The notes beneath the pieces are model-generated. The model saw only the letters and a program-made list of their open reading frames with translations, had not been told where the DNA came from and did not search any database. A stretch of 64,000 nt of DNA, from the NCBI GenBank assembly GCA_964562925.1, contig CAZLVF010000004.1:1-64000 (forward strand), read 5' to 3'. The translations under genes were made by a program, and so were the position numbers. Shown here piece after piece: positions 35,437-45,115 of the stretch. This DNA is from CAVXDP01 sp964562925. Its GTDB lineage: Archaea; Thermoproteota; Bathyarchaeia; 40CM-2-53-6; CAVXDP01. Within the stretch, counting starts at the first letter, position 1, and every line of letters starts with the position of its first letter.

Positions 35437-37236
35437 CTAGTCTCCAGTTGTTGAGGCATAATAGTATTCCCCGACTTGCCTCTGGATTCGATCAACTTTG
35501 CTTTCGGGCTTATTGACTCTAGGTCGGCCCGTCTCGACGTCTCTCCGAAAGGTGACGTTCATGTTTGAGAGGAATATGTTCATGCCTTCTCTTAGTGATG
35601 TTGGCGCATGGGCCTGGCCCTTGACGGCAGGTTCGCCGTCAAATATCATGAGCCTGTCCGAAATGAAATCCTGTGCAACTATGTCATGCTCAACAACAAA
35701 GGCGAAGGCCTTCCTGCTTTCAACACTTCTCCTAATCGCCTTTGCAACGGCAAGTCTCTCCTCAACATCTAAGTATGCACTAGGCTCATCGAGCAGGTAG
35801 ATAGATGCTTCTTTGGCTAGGCAAGCGGCGATGGCGACCCTCTGAAGCTCACCACCACTGAGGTCTCTTACATCTCTCTCTATGTATTCTGTTAAGCCCA
35901 GAGGCTTGATCAACTCGTTCTGGAAGATCTCCGTCTCGTACCTTTCGTCAGCCACATCCTTCAAGAGCCTTTGAACCGACCCCTCGAATTGAGCCGATAT
36001 GTACTGGGGTTTGTAGCCAACGGTGAATCCTTGCCATTGCAGCACCTCACCACCTTCAGGTTTCTCGATCCCGGCTAGGAGCTTTACGAAAGTGGTCTTG
36101 CCTATGCCGTTCGGCCCCAGTATACCTACAACCTCACCTTTCCTCACTTCACCAGGTTCAACCGAGAGGCTGAAGGCGCCTAGGGTCAACCTCATTGATC
36201 CCCAGCCAAGCTTCCAATCTTCTGTAGGTGAGGCTTCATGCGGAGGTCGAAGGTGAAACCTTATCGGTTCGGTTCTAAACCTCATATTCTCATCCGGTAT
36301 GAAGCCATCTAGATAGAGGTTGATCCCAAGCCGGACACCGTGAACGTGCGACACTATGCCGTAGACACTGGGGTTACCGTATAGCAGACAAACTTGGTCT
36401 GAGAGGTAGTCAAGCATCGCTAGATCATGTTCGGCCAGAAAGACCATCTTGTTATCTTCAACTAGTGTTCTTACGGCTCTTGAGGCTCGCATCCGCTGGT
36501 CGACATCCAAGTGGCTTGACGGCTCGTCAAATATGTATGCATCAGCGTCTCGAGAGACAGCTACTGCAAGGGCAACCCTCTGAAGCTCTCCTCCGCTTAA
36601 TACCCCAACCTTTCTATCTAACAGGTTTCGAAGTTGAAGTTGATCAAGTAACCATTCAAGCCTTCCGCGTTCGTCAGCCTTCCTAAGTATCTCGCCTACC
36701 TTCCTATTCGCCTTGGTCGGTATACGATCAACGTACTGAGGTTTGTGAACCACCTTGAGTTTCTTTTCGCTGAGTCTGCGGAAATACTCTTGCAGAGTCG
36801 ATCCTCTATAATACTTCACAATCTCTTCCCAGCTTGGTGGAGAGTCGTAGTTGCCGAGATTGGGTCTGAGGTCGCCGGATAGGATCCGTAGGGCCGTAGT
36901 CTTTCCGATCCCGTTCCGTCCAATCAATCCTGTTATCGTTCCTGTTTGAGGCACAGGCAGACGATAGAGCTTGAACATGTTCGAGCCGTATCTATGGCTG
37001 CATTCGCCTTCAAGCTCTTCAGGAAGGTTAATGACTGAGAGAGCTTCGAAAGGGCATTTCTTGACGCAGATCCCACATCCGGAGCAGAGAGACTCGACGA
37101 TAACAGGCCTCTCTTGGCCTTTCTCAAATCTTATGGCTTCTACGCGGTTTCGGACTTCTGGACAGAACCTTATGCATGCCCTTCCACAATCATCCGGTTT
37201 ACATCTCTCCCTGTCCAGCACCGCCAGTCTAACCAT
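35437..37236 (-). CDS. ABCE1/RLI ribosome-recycling ATPase
   Basis: A 599-residue twin-ATPase of the ABCE1 family, which splits ribosomes after termination. The N-terminal two [4Fe-4S] clusters are bound by cysteines in RERCKPDDCGRACIRFCP and CSGCGICVKKCP. The first Walker A is GRNGIGKTTALRIL with signature LSGGELQRVALAVA, and the second is GPNGIGKTTFVKLL with LSGGELQRVAIAAC. I start at the ATG giving MVRLAVLDRERC; a longer frame to 37266 adds ten residues not seen in other archaea. The length and domain order are normal. Confidence 0.95.
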   Translation of the reverse strand: MVRLAVLDRERCKPDDCGRACIRFCPEVRNRVEAIRFEKGQERPVIVESLCSGCGICVKKCPFEALSVINLPEELEGECSHRYGSNMFKLYRLPVPQTGTITGLIGRNGIGKTTALRILSGDLRPNLGNYDSPPSWEEIVKYYRGSTLQEYFRRLSEKKLKVVHKPQYVDRIPTKANRKVGEILRKADERGRLEWLLDQLQLRNLLDRKVGVLSGGELQRVALAVAVSRDADAYIFDEPSSHLDVDQRMRASRAVRTLVEDNKMVFLAEHDLAMLDYLSDQVCLLYGNPSVYGIVSHVHGVRLGINLYLDGFIPDENMRFRTEPIRFHLRPPHEASPTEDWKLGWGSMRLTLGAFSLSVEPGEVRKGEVVGILGPNGIGKTTFVKLLAGIEKPEGGEVLQWQGFTVGYKPQYISAQFEGSVQRLLKDVADERYETEIFQNELIKPLGLTEYIERDVRDLSGGELQRVAIAACLAKEASIYLLDEPSAYLDVEERLAVAKAIRRSVESRKAFAFVVEHDIVAQDFISDRLMIFDGEPAVKGQAHAPTSLREGMNIFLSNMNVTFRRDVETGRPRVNKPESKVDRIQRQVGEYYYASTTGD

Positions 37237-37317
37237 ATCTGCCCATCCAAAACTTATGCAACACAAAGGTTGAAGTTTCTGAAACGAGAATGTTAGAAAA
37301 GAAAGGTTCTGGGCGAG

Positions 37318-37407
37318 TTACCACTCTTCTTCCTCTGCGCCCTCTTCCTCACTCCACTCTTCCTCTTCGCCCCAGTCCTCTTCTTCTCCCCAGCCTTGCT
37401 CTTCCAC
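37318..37407 (-). CDS. Possible tryptophan/glutamate miniprotein
   Basis: A short frame with unusual composition: GWGEEEDWGEEEEW repeats followed by SEEEGAEEEEW and the stop. From GTG 37407 it encodes 29 residues; the open frame continues to GTG 37485 (55 residues). On this strand a TATA-like CTTTAAAAGG lies at about 37457-37466, and GGGGGAT stands about nine bases before the shorter start, so a short expressed protein is plausible. I do not recognise a family. Because the repeat is compositionally simple it might also be only a by-product of a purine-rich strand. Confidence 0.35.
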   Translation of the reverse strand: MEEQGWGEEEDWGEEEEWSEEEGAEEEEW

Positions 37408-37622
37408 CTTTGGAATCCCCCAGAAAGGTTTGGTTATGTGTTCGCAAAGCCTGAACCTTTTAAAGTTTTTGCCAAGATAAGTCACTTGAAGGACGAGCTT
37501 GCTTTGACGGAAAAAGCACGAACAACGAATATCGCACTGATGGAATTGTTGAAAGAAATTTTGTCAAGGAACCTGATGCGCACCTGCCCAAGAAACCTTG
37601 ATCCAATAGGGGATTATGCTGG

Positions 37623-38231
37623 ATGCTTCTTCTGAAGGCCGACGAGCAAGCAATTCTAAAGGCGGCTAGCATCGTTGCCGCAGGGGGGCTAATCGTATAC
37701 CCGACTGATACGGTGTACGGCCTCGGTTGTGATCCATTCAATGAAAGTTCGGTCAGGAGGGTTATCGATGCCAAGGAGAGAAAGAAAGATCCTCTTCCTG
37801 TATTGGGATCTTCGATTGAGAACCTTCTGCGGATAGCATCATTCAATCAAAAGTCAAATGTTCTTGCTTCCAAGTTCTGGCCTGGTCCGCTAACGTTGAT
37901 ACTTCAAAAGAAGCCTGTACTTCCAGATCTTGTTACATTCGGACATTCAACAGTGGGGGTTAGAGTACCTAATTGTGTTGTAGCGCTTAGGTTGATCCAG
38001 TTGTCTGGAGGCTTACTGATTGGTACAAGCGCAAACCTGACCGGCAGAAGGCCTTGCACCAAAGCTCGAGAGGCTGCAGATCAGATTGGAGAGAAGGTTG
38101 ATCTGATCTTGGATGGGGGAGAGACACTTCTTAAGAGGGAGTCAACGGTTGCTAGACTTGTCGGCGGTGCACTTGAAATTCTTAGGCGTGGAGCGATCTC
38201 TGAAAGCGAGATTAGATCAGCTCTTGCATGA
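37623..38231 (+). CDS. Threonylcarbamoyl-AMP synthase (Sua5/YrdC/TsaC)
   Basis: A 202-residue YrdC-domain protein that makes threonylcarbamoyl-AMP from threonine, bicarbonate and ATP for t6A37 synthesis. The family blocks are GGLIVYPTDTVYGLGCDPF, RVIDAKERKKDPLPV, FWPGPLTLIL, VGVRVPNC and IGTSANLTG. The C-terminal Sua5 extension is lacking, as in the TsaC type. It is the first of two plus-strand genes before a THUMP-domain gene, and the KEOPS subunit Cgi121 follows on the other strand, so tRNA modification genes cluster here. Confidence 0.93.
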   Translation: MLLLKADEQAILKAASIVAAGGLIVYPTDTVYGLGCDPFNESSVRRVIDAKERKKDPLPVLGSSIENLLRIASFNQKSNVLASKFWPGPLTLILQKKPVLPDLVTFGHSTVGVRVPNCVVALRLIQLSGGLLIGTSANLTGRRPCTKAREAADQIGEKVDLILDGGETLLKRESTVARLVGGALEILRRGAISESEIRSALA

Positions 38232-38305
38232 TCCAGTTGGATACAAGACCGATTAGAATATAGACCTTAAACAGAGATGCATTCTCAAAGGTTGCGAGTG
38301 AGTGC

Positions 38306-38839
38306 TTGGATTTGTTAGAGGACTTTAACCTCCTGATCTCGACATCCCGTAGAAACGAGAGGAATGCATGCAGCGAAGTATGGTACCTGCTCGGAGAGAT
38401 TGGTGATAGAAACTCCGAGGCGAAGACGACGGGAATAATAGGATTGACCGTAGCGAAGACGACGCTTGATCCCAAGATGGTTGTAAGAAGACTGAGAGAG
38501 ATCCTTCGACAGAGGCCTTGGGAGGTAAAGTACGTTTTGAAGGTGGTTCCGATTGAGAGGCTCGTCCCAGCAACCATAGGGGATGTTGAGAAGGCGGCTC
38601 TAGAGCTTTCAAAGAGGATAGGTGAAAATGATAGGTTCCGCGTGACCGTTGAGAAACGGCGGTCGAACCTCTCTTCACATGAGATAATAGAGGCTGTGGC
38701 GAATAAGATAGATAAGAAGGTTGACCTAGAAAACCCGGATAAGATAGTTTTGGTTGAGGTTGTGGGTCAAACAGTAGGTCTGTCCCTTCTGGAACCTGGC
38801 GACATTCTCTCGGTTGAGAAGGAGAGGAGGACCCTCTAG
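38306..38839 (+). CDS. THUMP-domain protein (Tan1-like)
   Basis: A 177-residue protein with a THUMP domain in the second half, with VPIERLVPATIGDVEKAA, RFRVTVEKRRSNLSSHEII and VEVVGQTVGLSLLEPGDIL. THUMP domains bind tRNA ends. The size and domain layout resemble Tan1, which helps place N4-acetylcytidine in tRNA-Ser and tRNA-Leu. The start is TTG, so the first few residues are uncertain. It follows the Sua5 gene by 75 bases. Confidence 0.83.
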   Translation: MDLLEDFNLLISTSRRNERNACSEVWYLLGEIGDRNSEAKTTGIIGLTVAKTTLDPKMVVRRLREILRQRPWEVKYVLKVVPIERLVPATIGDVEKAALELSKRIGENDRFRVTVEKRRSNLSSHEIIEAVANKIDKKVDLENPDKIVLVEVVGQTVGLSLLEPGDILSVEKERRTL

Positions 38840-39001
38840 AATCTTCAAGAGCCTGAGGAAAAATCGCCAACCTAGCGGGTCTGTCTAGAAACCTACCAAC
38901 TGGACGTCTAACGCTTAGAGGTTTCTTTACCAGTTGTCTGCAAGATTAGGAATTCCGCAATGTTGAGTCTTATTCTCTTTGTCTTCCTTGAATTGTGGTG
39001 A

Positions 39002-39031
39002 GGGGACCCTGGGGGGTAGGAGGGAGGGGGG
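39002..39031 (+). other. G-quadruplex-capable tract
   Basis: Four G runs occur within 30 bases: GGGG, GGGGGG, GGG and GGGGGG. The intervening loops are six, five and one bases long. The tract lies between the convergent THUMP-domain and Cgi121-like genes, immediately after the stop codon of the latter on the opposite strand. It may influence transcript ends. Confidence 0.5.
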
Positions 39032-39646
39032 TCAAACCCTTGTAGGAAGCAAGGCTACCCTTTCTATGATGAGTCTTTGAATTGCCTCGCCTCTTGGAGT
39101 CTTCTTGCCGCTCATCGCTTGAATCTCTTTCTCGGAGATCTTGAATGTTGAGATGAGGTTCTCGATCTTCTCCTGGCTCCAGTGATCTAGAAGAGCGTTA
39201 TCGCTTCTTGTGTTTGTAAGTGATGGAAGCTTGTCGCTGAAGCTTCTAATCGACTCTTCGCTTCCTCCTACGGCTATGACTGCCACGTTCCTTGTGTTAC
39301 GGTTTACTCCTACCATACGGATCGCCTCTGAGATCTGCTTTTGAGCGGAAGTGTAGAGGAGAAACTCCACCGCAAGCGTTCTGGAGATGTTGGTTCCTCT
39401 TTTGAAGGTATGCAGCGCATTCAGCATTGCAAAGTGGAGATGTCTTCTCCCAGCGATCCTGTCCAGATCAACTATCTGCACATCAATATCAGTCGAAGCT
39501 TTCCTCAGGTTTTCGATAAGGTTGTCAGCGTCAACCGGTTCATCAACATGGAATGGAAAGACCAGAAAGTACTGATCATAGTCCTCGAACTTCGTGACCT
39601 CGGCCAAATGTTTCTGCATCCTCCACAGATCAAGCCTACACGACAA
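39032..39646 (-). CDS. KEOPS complex subunit Cgi121-like
   Basis: A 204-residue protein resembling Cgi121, the KEOPS subunit that binds Bud32 and tRNA. The characteristic region is LNALHTFKRGTNISRTLAVEF followed by LLYTSAQKQISEAIRMVGV and NVAVIAVGG (all conserved in the family). KEOPS transfers threonylcarbamoyl from the Sua5 product to A37 of ANN-decoding tRNAs. The gene converges with the THUMP-domain gene and is close to Sua5. Kae1, Bud32 and Pcc1 genes were not found in the window. Confidence 0.85.
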   Translation of the reverse strand: MSCRLDLWRMQKHLAEVTKFEDYDQYFLVFPFHVDEPVDADNLIENLRKASTDIDVQIVDLDRIAGRRHLHFAMLNALHTFKRGTNISRTLAVEFLLYTSAQKQISEAIRMVGVNRNTRNVAVIAVGGSEESIRSFSDKLPSLTNTRSDNALLDHWSQEKIENLISTFKISEKEIQAMSGKKTPRGEAIQRLIIERVALLPTRV

Positions 39647-39724
39647 GCTTGGATTTTTCGAGAGTGAATCTCATACAAAGCTTAATAGAAAACCGACAAT
39701 GAAAACTGTTCGGAAGCGTCGAAG

Positions 39725-40309
39725 GTGGAGTTCTTAGTTCCAAGCTGGGAAGACATTTATGGGATGTGTATCCAACTTGCTGATCAGATAAAGGAGAGCG
39801 GGTACGTACCTGACATGATCGTAGCTGTTGCCCGGGGGGGCTGGGTACCTGGCAGGATAATCTCAGACCTCCTCAGCAACTCGAACGTTGCAAGCCTGAA
39901 AGTCGAGTTCTACAAGGACGTTGCAGAGACAGATAGAAAACCAATAATTTCCCAGCGCGTGTCCGCCCCGATAAGACGGAAGAAGGTTCTCGTCGTCGAT
40001 GACGTAGCCGACACAGGTGAGAGCCTAAAAGCTGTAAGAGACTACCTGAAGAAGCTGGGACCAGCCGAGATCAGGATCGCAACCCTACATTACAAGTCCA
40101 AGAGCATATTCAAGCCCGACTATTTCATCGGCGAGACGGACGCTTGGATTGTATACCCACACGAGAGACATGAATTCGTAAGAAACATGGTCAGGAAACT
40201 GAGGAGAGACGGTATGTCACTCGAAGAGGTAAAGAAAGAGATGAGAAGGATTGGACTGCAGGCGCGGATTGCCGACAAGTTCGTTGAAGAGACTTGGAAT
40301 ACGGTTTGA
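39725..40309 (+). CDS. Purine-type phosphoribosyltransferase
   Basis: A 194-residue type I phosphoribosyltransferase. The PRPP-binding motif is VLVVDDVADTGESL, preceded by MIVAVARGGWVPGR (the PPi loop). Archaeal homologues are annotated as xanthine, guanine or hypoxanthine phosphoribosyltransferases used in salvage. The specific base is not clear. The start is GTG. The C-terminus carries extra basic helices. Confidence 0.85.
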   Translation: MEFLVPSWEDIYGMCIQLADQIKESGYVPDMIVAVARGGWVPGRIISDLLSNSNVASLKVEFYKDVAETDRKPIISQRVSAPIRRKKVLVVDDVADTGESLKAVRDYLKKLGPAEIRIATLHYKSKSIFKPDYFIGETDAWIVYPHERHEFVRNMVRKLRRDGMSLEEVKKEMRRIGLQARIADKFVEETWNTV

Positions 40310-40396
40310 TAACATAGATCGCAGCTCATAGTCAGATCCGATCGCTTGACGGTTGACCAAGAAATGGCGCGAAACCGTGTTTTCAAACATGATGAG

Positions 40397-40708
40397 TCAA
40401 GTCTTCCGCGTTTCAGCTAACCGCCTCTCTACTTCCTCTCTATTATCCCAGTTTGGATCGAGGTGCGACTGATCGAGGTGCGGCCATTTCGCGGGCGTCA
40501 CCCAACGCCTTCCACAGAATGGACACTCATGCCAATTCGTTAATCCCTGCGTACAATCACAAGAAGAAACCGCTTGGCACGTAGGGCAGGTATGAAGCGC
40601 TGAAGCTACAGAACGCTCATAGGCAATCTTCAGCTCTCGAATCCTAGTTCGAATCTTCTGGCGTAACGAAGGTCGCATAAACCAACCCTTACGATCCTGA
40701 TGGCTCAA
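40397..40708 (-). CDS. Small zinc-ribbon protein of unknown function
   Basis: A 103-residue protein with cysteines arranged as CPTC, CDC and CPFCGRRW, plus several histidines, suggesting one or two zinc sites. The N-terminal third is basic and helical (RQKIRTRIRELKIAYERS). I do not recognise a characterised family. It could be a DNA- or RNA-binding adaptor. The start is TTG at 40708 or possibly the ATG at 40678. It stands alone, convergent to the phosphoribosyltransferase gene. Confidence 0.55.
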   Translation of the reverse strand: MSHQDRKGWFMRPSLRQKIRTRIRELKIAYERSVASALHTCPTCQAVSSCDCTQGLTNWHECPFCGRRWVTPAKWPHLDQSHLDPNWDNREEVERRLAETRKT

Positions 40709-40811
40709 TTTGAGATAACGCTATAAGATAAAACATTCTCGGTCGGCATATCGAAAGTTCAATGGTCAAAGAGCTTAATTAAGAATAGTCCATGATTCTG
40801 GTACTGCAGCG

Positions 40812-41561
40812 TTGGTAGATCTCAAAAGATTCGTCCAGTCGATTTCTCCGACGAGACGCGCCTATCTGGAGGACTCATACTCGCAGGCGCTTAATGCCAA
40901 TGTTCTAAGATTTGCTGAGGAAAAGAACAATGCATACATAGCAGTTGACCAGACGATCTTTCATCCAAGATCTGGAGGACAACCATCGGATCGAGGAGCA
41001 CTAAGAGGATCCTCATTTCGCGTTGACGTTAAGAGAGCGATGCTCTTCAATGAAGTCATCGTCCACTACGGCAAGGTCGAGGGAAAGCCTGACGCTGGTG
41101 CCGTTGTATGCGAGATCGACTGGCCGAACCGATTGCTTCTGATGAGAAGGCATACCGCAGCTCACCTACTGGACTATTGCCTCGCAACCCTTCGCAGATT
41201 CAATGTCGAGACAACCGACTCGTGGCTTGGTGATCAACCCTACGTTGGATACGCAGGACCTATCGCCTCTAACCTCGACGTGAAGCAAGTTGAAGAACTT
41301 GCGAATAGCTTCATCCGACAAGGCAGGAACGTTAGGGTTGTGGTAGTGAATAGGACTGAAGCCGAGCGTCTGATCGTAAATGCACCTAACATCTCAAGGC
41401 TTCCCCAGACCGAAGAATTGAGGGTGGTAACAATTGAAGGCCAGCTTCCGATTCCTTGCGGAGGCACGCACGTGCGAAATCTCAGGGAAATCGAAGTCGT
41501 AGAGGTTCGAAGAATAGAACCGACCGAGTCTGGGTTCAGACTATACTTCGAAGTAAAGTGA
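40812..41561 (+). CDS. Alanyl-tRNA editing protein AlaX
   Basis: A 249-residue AlaX-type trans-editing enzyme, similar to the editing domain of AlaRS. The zinc ligands are in RRHTAAHLLDYC (HxxxH) and IPCGGTHV (CxxxH). The N-terminal part has FHPRSGGQPSDRG, typical of AlaX-M. It hydrolyses mischarged Ser- or Gly-tRNA-Ala. The start is TTG, with AGCTTAATTAAG as a possible TATA element at about 40771. It is likely monocistronic. Confidence 0.93.
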   Translation: MVDLKRFVQSISPTRRAYLEDSYSQALNANVLRFAEEKNNAYIAVDQTIFHPRSGGQPSDRGALRGSSFRVDVKRAMLFNEVIVHYGKVEGKPDAGAVVCEIDWPNRLLLMRRHTAAHLLDYCLATLRRFNVETTDSWLGDQPYVGYAGPIASNLDVKQVEELANSFIRQGRNVRVVVVNRTEAERLIVNAPNISRLPQTEELRVVTIEGQLPIPCGGTHVRNLREIEVVEVRRIEPTESGFRLYFEVK

Positions 41562-41737
41562 TCAAGATATAGTAGAACAGTAAGCCTCGGTTTTTGCAGA
41601 GTAGACCACAGCTTATGATGAGAAGATGCCCACCAATTCTTCACGATTGAGAACAGCCTGGTCCACGCAGGGAAGAAACCGCCAGGCCAGATAGAGTAGG
41701 AAATTCTCATTTTTCCCTTGCTTCGGATCAACCCGCT

Positions 41738-42889
41738 TCACTCGCTTACTCTTGAGCCAAGAACGAATATGAGACCGGCTACGAGCGCGACAGAAAATAT
41801 TGAGACCTTGTACGTGCCGGTGGCATCAATCAGGAACCCGAAGACAACAGGCATCATCAATGGCCCAATGTTACCGAGTGAGGAGATGAGACCAACAACG
41901 CTTCCCACGGAGCCCGAGAGACGCTCGCGCTTCGCCGGCACCGCAAGACTGATTGTGAGCACACCAATACTCGTGAACCCTGAGAGGAAGATACATAAAA
42001 GTAAGAGGGGGAAAGGGACATAGTTTATCCCTATGATTGATATTGCCGCAACTATCCCCATCAAGGCTAGAACCGTCTTCCCATTCTGAAACTTGTCTAA
42101 GGCTAGACCCATGATAGGTCCAGCAAGAAAGAACCCTAAAGGGAGAAAAGATGCAATCGCCTTGTCAAGTTCCTTCATCTCCAAGACCTTGGGCATCCAA
42201 GTAGCGAGGGTATCATAACTTCCCATCGATGCTATCATCAAGAAAAGCAGAACCCAGACGTACCTGTCCTTTAGAACCCTTGCGAAGTTCTCGAGCTTGA
42301 GCCCAGAGGTGCTTTTCAGACTGCTTCTGGCAAACCCCCACCAGAACGCGCTTACAATAGCAGCTACAAAGCTATAGACGAGGAGAACATCCCTCCAAGT
42401 CATCATCTCGAGCAAAAGCGGCGTGAGTCCGAGCGCTGCAGCGTTGCCAAGAGCGAAACCTGAAACATAGACGCCTGTCGAAAGGCCAAGTCTCTTAGGC
42501 GACCACTCCTTCACCAAAAGCGGTAGACATGGCAGGACGACGGCTAGCCCTAACCCTAGAAAGAACTGGCTTAGGAGCAGCGTGATGTAGCTGGGCGAGA
42601 GCGCCCTCAGCAGGGCAGAAGCTGCAGAGATGGGCAACGCTATCTTGAGAGCATTTAGATAGCCCGTTCTATCGGCTATAAAACCCCAAGCTATCCTGAA
42701 GGTGATGAGACTTATCATTGTGGCTGAGAAGAGAAAGGCGAAGCTGGCGTGAGACAAACCCATCTCCTCCATGATCACCGTGACCATCGGCGCTGTAGCG
42801 AATAGCTGTAGGTGCAGAAGAAAGGCGATTATGAAGGAGAAAGAGAGCATCCTCCAACCATATTCACTCGTGTACATAGCCATACGCAC
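41738..42889 (-). CDS. MFS transporter
   Basis: A 383-residue membrane protein with about twelve hydrophobic segments and the MFS loop signature GFIADRTGYLNALK between helices 2 and 3. The repeated pattern GPIMGLALDKFQNGK appears in the second half. It resembles organic anion, nitrate or sialic-acid-type MFS carriers. The substrate is not recognisable. The start is taken as GTG with ATG alternatives at the third and fifth codons. Confidence 0.85.
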   Translation of the reverse strand: MRMAMYTSEYGWRMLSFSFIIAFLLHLQLFATAPMVTVIMEEMGLSHASFAFLFSATMISLITFRIAWGFIADRTGYLNALKIALPISAASALLRALSPSYITLLLSQFFLGLGLAVVLPCLPLLVKEWSPKRLGLSTGVYVSGFALGNAAALGLTPLLLEMMTWRDVLLVYSFVAAIVSAFWWGFARSSLKSTSGLKLENFARVLKDRYVWVLLFLMIASMGSYDTLATWMPKVLEMKELDKAIASFLPLGFFLAGPIMGLALDKFQNGKTVLALMGIVAAISIIGINYVPFPLLLLCIFLSGFTSIGVLTISLAVPAKRERLSGSVGSVVGLISSLGNIGPLMMPVVFGFLIDATGTYKVSIFSVALVAGLIFVLGSRVSE

Positions 42890-43477
42890 TTCAACCTTCA
42901 GAGAGGCTTTAACCGATAGATCGATGCTGACGAGACATCATCCATCATACTGCCTGACTAGCTTGAAGGACATTTCGCAGCACCAATTGGCAACCGGTCA
43001 GAGACTCCAAGGTGTTGCATCGGTATCATAACTGCATACCCGCGGACCAAGTCGACCGCCTTCTCGTTCAGACTGGACGTAACTGTTAGGCCTAACCGCG
43101 ACCATGATGTTAACCCGTCACACCACAAGAGTCTTTCCTGTGACAGGTTTCGAAGAACCTACTTCTATAGTCAAGAAATCTCATCAAGACCGTCATTCTT
43201 GCGAAGATATAAGACGAGAATGCAAGTCACCAGTGTTGCGATTGACACAGACGTATATCTAGCTGATCTTTTGAGTTTTCTACAGCAATACTCTTTTCTT
43301 TCCTCGTGTCGAAATCTTCAGCGGCAAGCCCGCGCTCCATGGAATGACTTGACATACTTGGCCTGCGGTCAGATACCATAGAGCAGCGAATGACGCTTTT
43401 GGACAAGATAGCACGGAAAAGTCGCTCCGAAAGTCATATATGGTTACCAAGGAATAACCCCCCTATCCAGAGGAAAG
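42890..43477. other. Intergenic region without a recognised gene
   Basis: This 588-base stretch separates the divergent MFS and APC transporter genes. No convincing coding frame, tRNA or repeat was found. A TATA-like TCATATA at about 43434-43440 and AGAGGA at about 43470-43474 serve the downstream permease. Confidence 0.45.
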
Positions 43478-45115
43478 TTGACTGAGGAAAAGACGCTATT
43501 TCTTCGTAGGGCTTCAGGACTCGCGCGAGCATGGAACATTTTTGACGGGTTCATCTATTGTATCTATGGAGCTAGCATATTTGGCGCGGCTTCGCTGGCC
43601 TACGCACTCTCGTTCCCATGGCCGGACGGGAATATTCCGCTAGCGATAGTTCTAACCTGTCTGGGCGTGTATCCATGCGCAATAGTATACGCAATGAATT
43701 CGTCCACTATGCCTAGAGTTGGAGGAGACTATATCTGGCAAAGCAGAGTCTTCGGTGGGTTCTGGGGATACACGCTCTGCTTAGTCGGAATAGGATTTTG
43801 GACATGGTTCTTCGTGGCTAGCAACGTCTTGCCGGGAACAGTCGGGTCAGTCTCACCCACGTTCTTCGCGCTCGGCATAATGTCCGGAAATCAGGGGATG
43901 ATAGATTTCGCGAGCTGGCTAACAACCACTGACGGTCTATGGTGGGCATACGTTGCATTTTGCGTCTGGGCTTTTCTGATAATGGTCGCCGGAATGAAGT
44001 GGTACGGTAGAGTTCAACGCTGGTTATTCTACATAGGCTGCCTAGTAGTCGTCATATGGGTTGCAATGCTTGCTATTACCACCCATCAAGACTATGTGAA
44101 TAACTTCAACTGGTTTATGTCCACATACTTCAATTGGGGAGGTGCAAACCCATATCAGTACGTGATCGACCAAGCGGTCTCCGCAGGATATAGTCCTGTA
44201 CCGTTCGATCAGACGAAGTTCATGCCTAGCTGGCAACTCATCCCTGTTATGAGTTACGTTTTTCCATGGATTATGTGGGCTGGACCTATGGCGGGAGAGA
44301 TTAGTGGAATCACAGATCTAAAGAAGTCTTTGTGGATGTACGTTGGATCCAACACGTTCGGTATGATCGTTTGCGCAGGTACCATGTACGCTACCATTAT
44401 GATCGTTGGCAACGAGTTCCTCTTCTCAGCGAGCTACATGTGGTTCGCTATGGGTGGCGCATCGGCTATACCGATGTCTCCGTTCCTCGGCTTTCTCTAT
44501 CTTACGATGACCCGCAACCCGTTCTTTTGGATAATGACGGTTATAGGTATGAACGCATGGTACTGGATATGGCCGACCAACGGCTGGGTCAATACTGTCA
44601 GAATGTACTTTGCAATGTCATTTGACAGAGCCCTTCCAGGATGGTTCGGTGCTGTTGATAAAAGACTTAGAAGCCCATTGAATGCCATTATCTTTTCAAC
44701 CATCGGAACTGTTGTGATGGGTTGGGTGTATATCTACACGCCATTCTGGAAGTTCACGCTTGACGCCCTCGTCGGCGCTGGCGCGGTACTAGCTGCTTCG
44801 ACACTAGCAGGAACTGTTATGCCGTACCGAAAGAGGACAAAGGCATTATGGGAAGCTTCTCCCGCATCCAAGTACAAGGTTGGCAACGTTCCGGTGATCA
44901 CTATTGCAGGCATTCTTGGGACAGTGTTCTACTGGATACCGACATTCTTTATGTGGATCACCGACAGCAGGTATGGTGTTAATGACCCTCTCTCAGCGGT
45001 CGTCGTAATAAGCTCGTTCGTGGTGGGGGGAATACTCTACTACGCAATGAAGCTGTACAGAAAGAGCAGGGGCATTGACCTGAATCTACTGTTTCGCGAA
45101 ATACCGTACGAATAG
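43478..45115 (+). CDS. APC-superfamily amino acid permease (paralogue)
   Basis: A 545-residue permease with about twelve membrane segments. It carries the helix-2 loop motif SSTMPRVGGDYIWQSR and a C-terminal LFREIPYE tail, both shared with the permease at 3.6-5.2 kb, of which it is a paralogue. Notable differences are a tryptophan-rich middle region (for example WYWIWPTNGW). It probably transports amino acids or amines. The start is TTG, preceded by AGAGGA. There is no enzyme gene next to it that would hint at a substrate. Confidence 0.88.
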   Translation: MTEEKTLFLRRASGLARAWNIFDGFIYCIYGASIFGAASLAYALSFPWPDGNIPLAIVLTCLGVYPCAIVYAMNSSTMPRVGGDYIWQSRVFGGFWGYTLCLVGIGFWTWFFVASNVLPGTVGSVSPTFFALGIMSGNQGMIDFASWLTTTDGLWWAYVAFCVWAFLIMVAGMKWYGRVQRWLFYIGCLVVVIWVAMLAITTHQDYVNNFNWFMSTYFNWGGANPYQYVIDQAVSAGYSPVPFDQTKFMPSWQLIPVMSYVFPWIMWAGPMAGEISGITDLKKSLWMYVGSNTFGMIVCAGTMYATIMIVGNEFLFSASYMWFAMGGASAIPMSPFLGFLYLTMTRNPFFWIMTVIGMNAWYWIWPTNGWVNTVRMYFAMSFDRALPGWFGAVDKRLRSPLNAIIFSTIGTVVMGWVYIYTPFWKFTLDALVGAGAVLAASTLAGTVMPYRKRTKALWEASPASKYKVGNVPVITIAGILGTVFYWIPTFFMWITDSRYGVNDPLSAVVVISSFVVGGILYYAMKLYRKSRGIDLNLLFREIPYE

